Part shown: positions 57,551-64,000 of the stretch, in pieces
Layout: every line of letters starts with the position of its first letter
Numbering within the stretch: position 1 is the stretch's first letter
Source: Arachnopeziza araneosa
Lineage: Eukaryota > Ascomycota > Leotiomycetes > Helotiales > Arachnopezizaceae
NCBI GenBank assembly: GCA_003988855.1
Contig: QYAI01000107.1
Location: forward strand, 106,834 to 170,833
Direction of reading: 5' to 3'
DNA: 64,000 bases
Program-made: the position numbers and the translations under genes
The notes under the pieces: model-generated
What the model saw: the letters and a program-made list of their open reading frames with translations, nothing else
Told to the model about the DNA's origin: nothing
Databases searched by the model: none

Positions 57551-58663
57551 ATGTCTGCTCGGCTTCTAGCAGCAGCATGCCATGTTTCACCTGTCGCACT
57601 ATCTGCTCAAAATACTACCCACAAATGCATAACACTTATCAACCAAGCGGCAAAAAACTCTGCAAACCTCGTTGTCTTCCCTGAATCATATATACCAGCA
57701 TTTCCATTATGGAGCGCAATTCTAGCACCGACTGAGAACCATGGATTCTTCCAGCGGATGGTCAAAGAGTCTTTATATATTGACGGAGAAGAGATCCACG
57801 CCATCCAAGACACAGCCAAGAAAGCATCAACCATTGTCAGCCTGGGTCTTTCCGAGAAAGTCCGATACAGCTCTGGAACACTATTTAACTCAAATGTGAT
57901 CATAGGATCAGATGGCGAAATCTTAGTCCACCATAGAAAATTAATGCCTACCTTCTTTGAGAAACTGACCTGGAGCCCTGGAGATGGACATGGTTTAAGA
58001 ATTGCAGATACCAAATTTGGCAAGATTGGTGCTCTGATTTGCGGAGAGAATACAAATCCATTAGCTCGATATGCGCTCATGGCCCAAGGAGAACAAGTAC
58101 ATATCTCCACTTGGCCTGCAATATGGCCAACCTCAGTCTCTCCCCGCAAGATAGCATCTAAACCTACAGATACAGATGACCCTGTAATTACCATCTCACA
58201 ATTCATTAAAAGCTTTCTTGAAGGCCGCTCAAATTACGACAACTTCACTGCCAACAAGACCCGAGCTGCAGCACACTGTTTTGAGAACAAATGCTTCGGA
58301 ATTCTCTGCGCCGGCCATCTCGATACCGCGAACATATACGAAATCGCAGTCGAATCAACATCCCCAGAATACATGTCACAAGTTATGGAAAACTCATCTA
58401 GAGGAGCCACGATGTTTTTAGGCCCTACTGGGGCCGTTCTTCCAGGCTACACCGTCGACCCCGAAACTGAGGAGAAGAGCGAGCAAGAATTCCTTCAGTC
58501 AGAGGAAGGTATTTTGTATGCAGAGCTTGATCTGAAAAAATCCATTGAAGAGAAACAATACCACGATGTGGTGGGTGGGTATCAGAGACTAGATGTCTTT
58601 GATCTAAAGGTCGATAGGACTCGAAGAGAACCTGCAACTTTTGTCGAAAAGTCGTTAAAATAA
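57551..58663 (+). CDS. Nitrilase
   Basis: Thiol enzyme of the nitrilase branch of the carbon-nitrogen hydrolase superfamily: nitrile plus water gives carboxylic acid and ammonia, sometimes amide. Single exon, 370 residues, a normal length. The catalytic set is complete: Glu45 in VVFPESYIPAFP, Lys130 in HHRKLMPTFFEKL and Cys164 in ALICGENTNPLARY. The CGENTNP motif marks true nitrilases and cyanide hydratase/dihydratase relatives. HISTWPAIWP follows. Fungal members differ in substrate (arylacetonitrile, aliphatic nitriles or cyanide); I cannot separate these by eye. No signal peptide. The gene is intact and next to a divergent HAD phosphatase gene. Confidence 0.92.
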   Translation: MSARLLAAACHVSPVALSAQNTTHKCITLINQAAKNSANLVVFPESYIPAFPLWSAILAPTENHGFFQRMVKESLYIDGEEIHAIQDTAKKASTIVSLGLSEKVRYSSGTLFNSNVIIGSDGEILVHHRKLMPTFFEKLTWSPGDGHGLRIADTKFGKIGALICGENTNPLARYALMAQGEQVHISTWPAIWPTSVSPRKIASKPTDTDDPVITISQFIKSFLEGRSNYDNFTANKTRAAAHCFENKCFGILCAGHLDTANIYEIAVESTSPEYMSQVMENSSRGATMFLGPTGAVLPGYTVDPETEEKSEQEFLQSEEGILYAELDLKKSIEEKQYHDVVGGYQRLDVFDLKVDRTRREPATFVEKSLK

Positions 58664-58756
58664 TTGTAAAAACGACTCGGTGGGGTCACGCTTGCTTCTA
58701 AAGAAGTCTTGTGGTGTTGATTTTTAAAGCATATTTGAAACATGTTTCTTTGCCTC

Positions 58757-60337
58757 CATGATCAAGTCTTGTGGATCGATGCTTTGGCTATCAATCAATC
58801 CCAATATTTCCGAACGGAACGACCAACTCACGAAAATCCGACACATATATAGCAGCGCCAAAGGAACATTTGTTTCGCTGCCACAACGCTCTCAGGTTTC
58901 AAGCAACTCAGCAGGTTTCGGTCTTTTCAGACTGAGTCGTTTAGATCAGCAAAGGGTGGAGCTGTTTATTGAAGGCTGTAGTGCGCAAAAATTCATTTTG
59001 GCACCCTTGTTGATGATATCTATGATGCCATATTGGAAGAGAGTATGGTGAGCCTTGCTGCTATTTGTCCTTGACTATAGATAACTTAGAGTTCTAGGGT
59101 CTCCCAAGAAATCATGTTCTCGCGCAATGCATTTATCCTCCACGGGGCCGACATCATCCCTTATAGTGAGTTCACAGACTTCTGAAACAGAATTCGCGAA
59201 CGTGTGTCGTCCAAGATTAGGGTACTTGAACGCCGGCGACTTATCGGCTCAGAGTTGTTATTCCGGGTCTGGATGATGCGGAGATGGTTTTTGGAAGGGG
59301 GGCCAAGTGCTCTGCCGGCGATTGGCTCAGCACATGAAGGGTACCGACTGAAATTGACAGAATGGTTGAATTTCTCAGCTGATGCAACAGATCCTCGAGA
59401 TGCTTTATTTGGCTACTATAGTTGCTTTGACTCCGATCTTCAACAGGTTTTCAAGGTGGACTATTCCAAAAGTCTAGCAGAAGTTAGTATTAGCGTTGCT
59501 CAAGAGCTTATCTGGTACATGAATAATCTCCAATACCTCTTGTTCGACTTGGAAAGGCCTGGAGCGATAGATGTGCCTTCATGGGTGCCACGTGTGGGGC
59601 ATCATCACCCGACATGGCACTGCGAGCCACATGGTTCTGGAGAAGTTCGACAACCTGAACACTCAGCCGCAGGAAAACTGCCAAGTTTCTTCGACTTTTT
59701 CGACTCAGGAATGACGCTACACACGAAATGAGTGTGCATTGGCTGTGTACAGGAAGTTGCAATTCCACTACCGTCAAAGGTTGCGTGTGTCGAGATTTTC
59801 CATGTTTTGAATGGGGAGAATGACGCAAATCTTATATTCGATGTTCTGGAATACTTTCACGCATTTATCTTAAGTTTCGGTATCAGTTCGGACTGCGCTC
59901 TTATGGATAACTTTCTCCTAAACTTCTTCGCTAGCGACGAACCACTTAGGAGTATCTCCGAGTTTACTAATTTCTTAGAGCATAAAGATAACTTTTCGAG
60001 GGACGAACCTCTTCCAATAGACCATGAATTCGCTAATGCGTGGATGGGACACATGATGAGACACGCTGGGAAGACGATGTGTTCCTATGTGTCCCCAGCA
60101 GCGTCTTCAGATTCGAACACAGGCGATGTCTTAGGATTCGGCCTTGGGGATTCTCGAATGAAAACAGGGGACCAAATCTGCGTACTCTTGGGTTGTCCTG
60201 TGCCTGTTATCCTACGCCAAGTCGAAGTTCATCATGTCTTGATTGGAGATGCACTTATTCGATGCTATATGGATGGTTATGCTGTTGAGGGAATCGAACG
60301 AGGGGACAAGGAGCCTGAGAACTTTTTCATTAAATAG
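58757..60337 (+). pseudogene. HET-domain pseudogene
   Basis: Decayed, 5'-truncated HET gene. The LSYxWG block is missing. LWIDALAINQS at 58770-58800 is the second HET motif, but the following ERNDQLTKIRHIYSSAKG lies in another frame. After an intron near 59047-59098, VSQEIMFSRNAFILHGADII corresponds to the RxWxVQE region. A frame from about 59204 gives ATDPRDALFGYYSCF and VDYSKSLAEV, then meets TGA at 59729-59731. The same frame continues to 60337 with GDQICVLLGCPVPVILR and HHVLIGDALIRCYMDG, the typical HET C-terminus. Truncation, at least one frameshift and one nonsense codon make function unlikely. Confidence 0.72.
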
Positions 60338-61636
60338 CTGTTCATGAATATTTATTTCATCGCCTCGTATAATAGAGAACCTCAACACAACTGGTACATT
60401 GATTCTGGTTTAGCAGAGATTATCTCAACTTGCTTTTCAAGATCTATATGTGAATTGAGGGGCGTTGAAGATCTGAAGGATGTAAAGAAAGGGTGAAAGA
60501 GACGAAGTTACTTTGATTTCTTGAGATTGTCCGTTGAGTACTAGATGAGAAATCTGAAACAGTGAAATATAGAATGCCTGCTCGTTGGGTGCAATGTGTT
60601 TTAGTGAAGAGCGCGGAGGATATTGGGAAACGGGAATTCTCCGGCAAAATGCTGCCACACGCTTCGCAGCCACAGGTTTCACTTCATAGAACGCTGATCG
60701 CTTGTTTTAGAAGAACCCATCTATGTTGCGACACCGCAGGACACTGTACGGTCTAGTTACAAGGTTAATAATGACGTCTTATCATGGTAGGAAGACTTCG
60801 AGATCCATATCCAACTGTTTTATGAGTTTAAAGGTGAAAAGTACTTGATTGTGGTGTGATGGGTCGAAGGGTCCGATTATACTATCAAAGGAAGCCCTCC
60901 GCAAATTAAAGGGGCAGCGTCGACACGACAGTAATCTTCGAAGTAACGGGGTTGGGAGTATCCGGGAATGGCAGATCATATACTTGATATAGAAAGTAGG
61001 AAATTTTTCGAGCGTTCCCTGATCTGAAGCCGCTTAAATTCAAAGTACTTAGGTATACTTTGTCTCGAGACAGGGTGTGTTCTCGACACAGGGACAGATG
61101 TTACGCTTTATAATAGGCTGACTTGCATACGAATCACTGATGCTCACTTCTCATACTTATTTATTCCTCCTCCAATCAAGTGATCAAGAATCCTGGTCAG
61201 CGGCGGTGTGGTTATAGTAATCTCGGTAAAATTGTAAAAAGTCTGTGGCTGCTAAACGTGTGGCTGCGACGTTTGTGGCTACGCAAGATCTTGCCGTAAA
61301 ATTCCGCTTCCCGACATCCTCCGAACCCCTCCACAAGCAGAGCAAAAAGTGGCCCATCTCAACAACAACGGACAACTTGCCCTAGAATCAGTCTGTAGTG
61401 TGTAAGTTTTCCAATAAAACGAAGCGTCCTTCGCGTTCTGTCTACCTTCGCCATGCAAGTGGCTGCTGGCCAGATTGCGCCACGACGCAGCCTCGTGGGC
61501 GGCGCCTACGATCACGACGGCATATCCTTCTCACTATTAGTCCTTCGACGGCTGCTTCGCATCTGTCGACCTTGAATCGCAGTGCTTACACAATATGCTG
61601 AATGAGTAATTTGAGTCATATTTGCCAACCTCCAGC
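60338..61636. other. Intergenic region upstream of the HET-NLR
   Basis: About 1.3 kb without a credible gene. It probably contains the 3' flank of the HET relic and the promoter of the NLR. Confidence 0.5.
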
Positions 61637-64000
61637 ATGTCTCTTATACGCCTCTTGCAACGCAAACCCGACGGCGAGATCGTCTTTCGCGAATCTACCA
61701 GCAGCGAAGTCCCTGCCTACGCAATACTCTCTCATACCTGGGGGGAAGAGGAGGTCATCTATCAAGACTTGAAGAAGGGCAAGGACAAGAGCAAGACTAT
61801 TAAAAAGGCTGGGTGGAGGAAGATACAGTTCTGCGCGAAACAGGCCGCAATAGATGGGCTTGAATACTTCTGGGTGGACACCTGCTGCATTAATAAGAAG
61901 AATGCGGTCGAGCTTGGCGCTGCGATCAACTCTATGTTTCGGTGGTATCAGAACGCTGCGCGCTGCTACGTCTACCTTTCAGATGTCTCCAAGCCTGACA
62001 ACGAGGTAAATGACCAGAGGGCATGGGAGGAAGCCTTCAAGAAGAGTCGTTGGTTCACTCGAGGCTGGACGCTTCAGGAGCTTATCGCACCAAGGCTAGT
62101 TGATTTCTTTAGCTCAGAGGGTGGGCGATTGGGGAGCAAGTTGTCGTTTGAGTCTCAGATATGCGAAATTACCGGCATCGCAAACAAAGCTCTCCGAGGT
62201 GATGCATTATCGAATTTTAGTATTAAAGAGCGGAGATCCTGGGCAGAGCACCGTGATACTAGTATTGAAGAAGATAAAGCGTACTGCTTAATCGGGATCT
62301 TCGATGTGTCTATGGTGCCAAATTACGGCGAGAGAAGAGACCAGGCATTCAGGCGGTTGGAAGATAGGGTTCACAGGCTGTACAAAGGTAAGTTGTTTAC
62401 ATAGATGTGCTAATTAAAGCAACTAAACTGACTAGCACAGGGGACGATTTCGAGCAATTTGCTGTCGGGCTTAACCTCGCGTCATTTCCCGAAGCTACAC
62501 AGTTTGTTGCTAGAGAGAAGGAGCTGTCGAAAATGCACGAGCTACTTCAAGATCACAGTAGTCGATCCTGTGTCATCCTGCATGGTCTTGGGGGTATAGG
62601 AAAGACTCAGCTAGCGATTACATATGCTAAACGACACAAGGAGAAATATACGGCAATCTTCTGGCTGAACGCGAACGACGAGGACTCACTCAAGCTGAGC
62701 TTTAGGGACGTCGCTCGGCAGGTACTGAGACATCATCCTTCTACTAGTGTGCTATCAAGCGTAGACCAAGATAAAGACCTCGATCAAGTTGTTAATGTAG
62801 TCAAGAGCTGGCTTGAATTCCCTCAGAACGCAAGGTGGCTAATGATCTACGATAACTTCGACAATCCTAAGACACCTGGCAATCCCGACAACTCGGCAGT
62901 CGACATATGTCAATTCCTCCCTCGGTCTGATTACGGCTCGATCATCATCACGACACGGTCATCGCAAGTCAGGCGGGGTAAACGAATTCATGTTCAGAAA
63001 CTGCCGGATGTTAGAGAAGGTCTTGAGATTGTGTCTAACATGTCAGGACGTAAGGGCATTGAAAATGGTATGTCACTATTATTGATAGTAGGAGCAAAGA
63101 CAATACTAATAAGGCAGATCCTGATGCTATAGCACTTGTCAAGGAACTCGACGGCCTACCACTTGCTCTATCTACGGCAGGACTATATCTCGAACACGTA
63201 ACAACAAGCTTCTCGGATTATCTTCAGCTCTATAAGACATCATGGTTAAAGCTTCAGACGACAAGTTCTCTGTTGGATTCCTATGAAGATCGTACACTAC
63301 ACACGACATGGCAGATCACTTTGGATCGGATCCAACAGCAGAATACAGCATCAGCAAAACTACTCAAGCTATGGGCATATTTTGATCGACAGGACCTGTG
63401 GTTTGACCTCCTTCGGCATGCAAACTCTGTCGACGATGAATGGATACAGAAGCTTGCGAAGGACAAACTGAACTTTAATGAGGCTATCACTCTACTATGT
63501 ACTTTCGGACTAGTTGATCCAGACAGGTCTCTCCAGCAGCAGGTCGGGGCTAGAGGGTATAGTGTGCATAGTTGTGTTCACTCATGGATAGTTTTTGTGC
63601 TTAACAAAGAGTGGGACAAGAGCCTGGCACGTCTGGCCTTAACCTGTGTGGCCTCGAAGGTTCCTAATACAAATAAGAAGCACTGGTGGCTCTTACAACG
63701 GCGACTTCTTCAACACGCGACACGACAGAACGCCTTTATAGCAGATAGTAAGTTAGATATGGACGGACTAGATTGGGTTTTTCACAATCTGGGTAAGTTT
63801 TATTCTAATCAAGGCAAGCTAGCTGAGGCCGAGAAGATGTACATCCGAGCGCTACAAGGCTGTGAGAAGGCACTTGGACNAGACCACACATCGACACTTG
63901 GTACAGTCCACAACCTAGGTAGCCTCTACAAAGACCAAGGCAAGCTAGCTGAGGCCGAGAAGATGTACATCCGAGCGCTACAAGGCTNTGAGAANGCACT
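61637..64000 (+). CDS. HET-NB-ARC-TPR NOD-like receptor (partial, runs off window)
   Basis: STAND-type receptor expected to oligomerise on ligand binding and trigger HET-dependent cell death, as for Podospora HET-D/E/R. Exons 61637-62387, 62441-63067 and 63118-beyond 64000 join in phase. The HET domain is of the HET-D/E kind: MSLIRLL, YAILSHTWGEEEVIYQDL, YFWVDTCCINK, SRWFTRGWTLQELIAP. The NB-ARC domain follows with P-loop GLGGIGKTQ at about 299-307, kinase-2 WLMIYDNFDN, RNBS-B GSIIITTRS and GLPL (DGLPLALSTAG) near 472, then a winged-helix region. From about residue 690, TPR repeats of exactly 42 residues begin (HNLGKFYSNQGKLAEAEKMY, HNLGSLYKDQGKLAEAEKMY). The ATG at 61637 opens the conserved HET start. 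Bases 63880, 63988 and 63995 are N. No inactivating change is visible in the part present. Confidence 0.9.
63810..64000 (+). repeat. 126-bp tandem repeat encoding TPR units
   Basis: Sequence from 63810 recurs at 63936 with a 126-nt period (42 codons). The 65 visible nucleotides of the second copy match the first at every called base. The array continues beyond the window. The N bases fall inside it, suggesting that reads from nearly identical copies were merged. Confidence 0.9.

Noticed and set aside
1..64000. Transposons, CRISPR arrays, tRNA or rRNA genes
   Set aside because: No transposase or reverse-transcriptase motifs, terminal repeats, spacer arrays or cloverleaf-like blocks were recognised; short or degenerate copies could be missed without a search.

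Overview
This window is nuclear DNA of a filamentous ascomycete (Pezizomycotina). Genes are compact, with 40-100 nt introns that mostly show GT...CTNAC...AG signals, and several families are typical of moulds: HET-domain proteins, a STAND/NLR protein, GH55 glucanase, cutinase, 2EXR and nitrilase. The gene content fits Leotiomycetes/Helotiales best, but that placement is inference. I recognised no rRNA, tRNA, CRISPR array or intact transposon.

Layout. 1-8 kb: a Rho3-type GTPase, a small unknown gene, a 5'-truncated NLR/TPR remnant and long intergenic DNA. 7.7-14.5 kb: a secreted FAD oxidase, a HET protein, a frameshifted cutinase and a DPP III relic that has lost its catalytic core. 16-23 kb: a 69-residue two-exon gene, a degenerate kinase C-lobe fused to a fungal C2H2 protein, and a second HET protein. 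24-40 kb: a 2EXR protein, a GH55 glucanase, a broken GH13 gene, a membrane-anchored aspartic-protease-like protein without catalytic aspartates, a fucosyltransferase-like enzyme, an F-box gene with an in-frame stop, and a HeLo-like protein carrying two ubiquitin-like domains. 42-50 kb: a secreted DJ-1/PfpI protein, then relics of ankyrin, MFS and OPT genes around one intact unknown gene. 50-61 kb: an NLR/lipase relic, a trypsin-like peptidase with a full triad, a GC-rich bacterial-looking SDR, a divergent HAD/nitrilase pair and a decayed HET gene. 61.6-64 kb: the start of a HET-NB-ARC-TPR protein that runs off the window, with near-identical TPR units and ambiguous bases.

Two themes stand out. 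First, parts of the fungal allorecognition and programmed-cell-death repertoire are scattered throughout: three HET genes or relics, one HET-NLR, two NLR relics, a HeLo-like/UBL protein, a pseudokinase-C2H2 fusion and a trypsin-like peptidase. Second, decayed genes are frequent, about nine, each broken by an identifiable stop, frameshift or deletion. Metabolic and cell-wall genes (GH55, cutinase, GH13, nitrilase, FAD oxidase, SDR) lie between them, which fits an accessory region more than a conserved core block.

Exon boundaries were set by hand from splice motifs and checked for phase. No database search was run, so family names rest on motif recognition.
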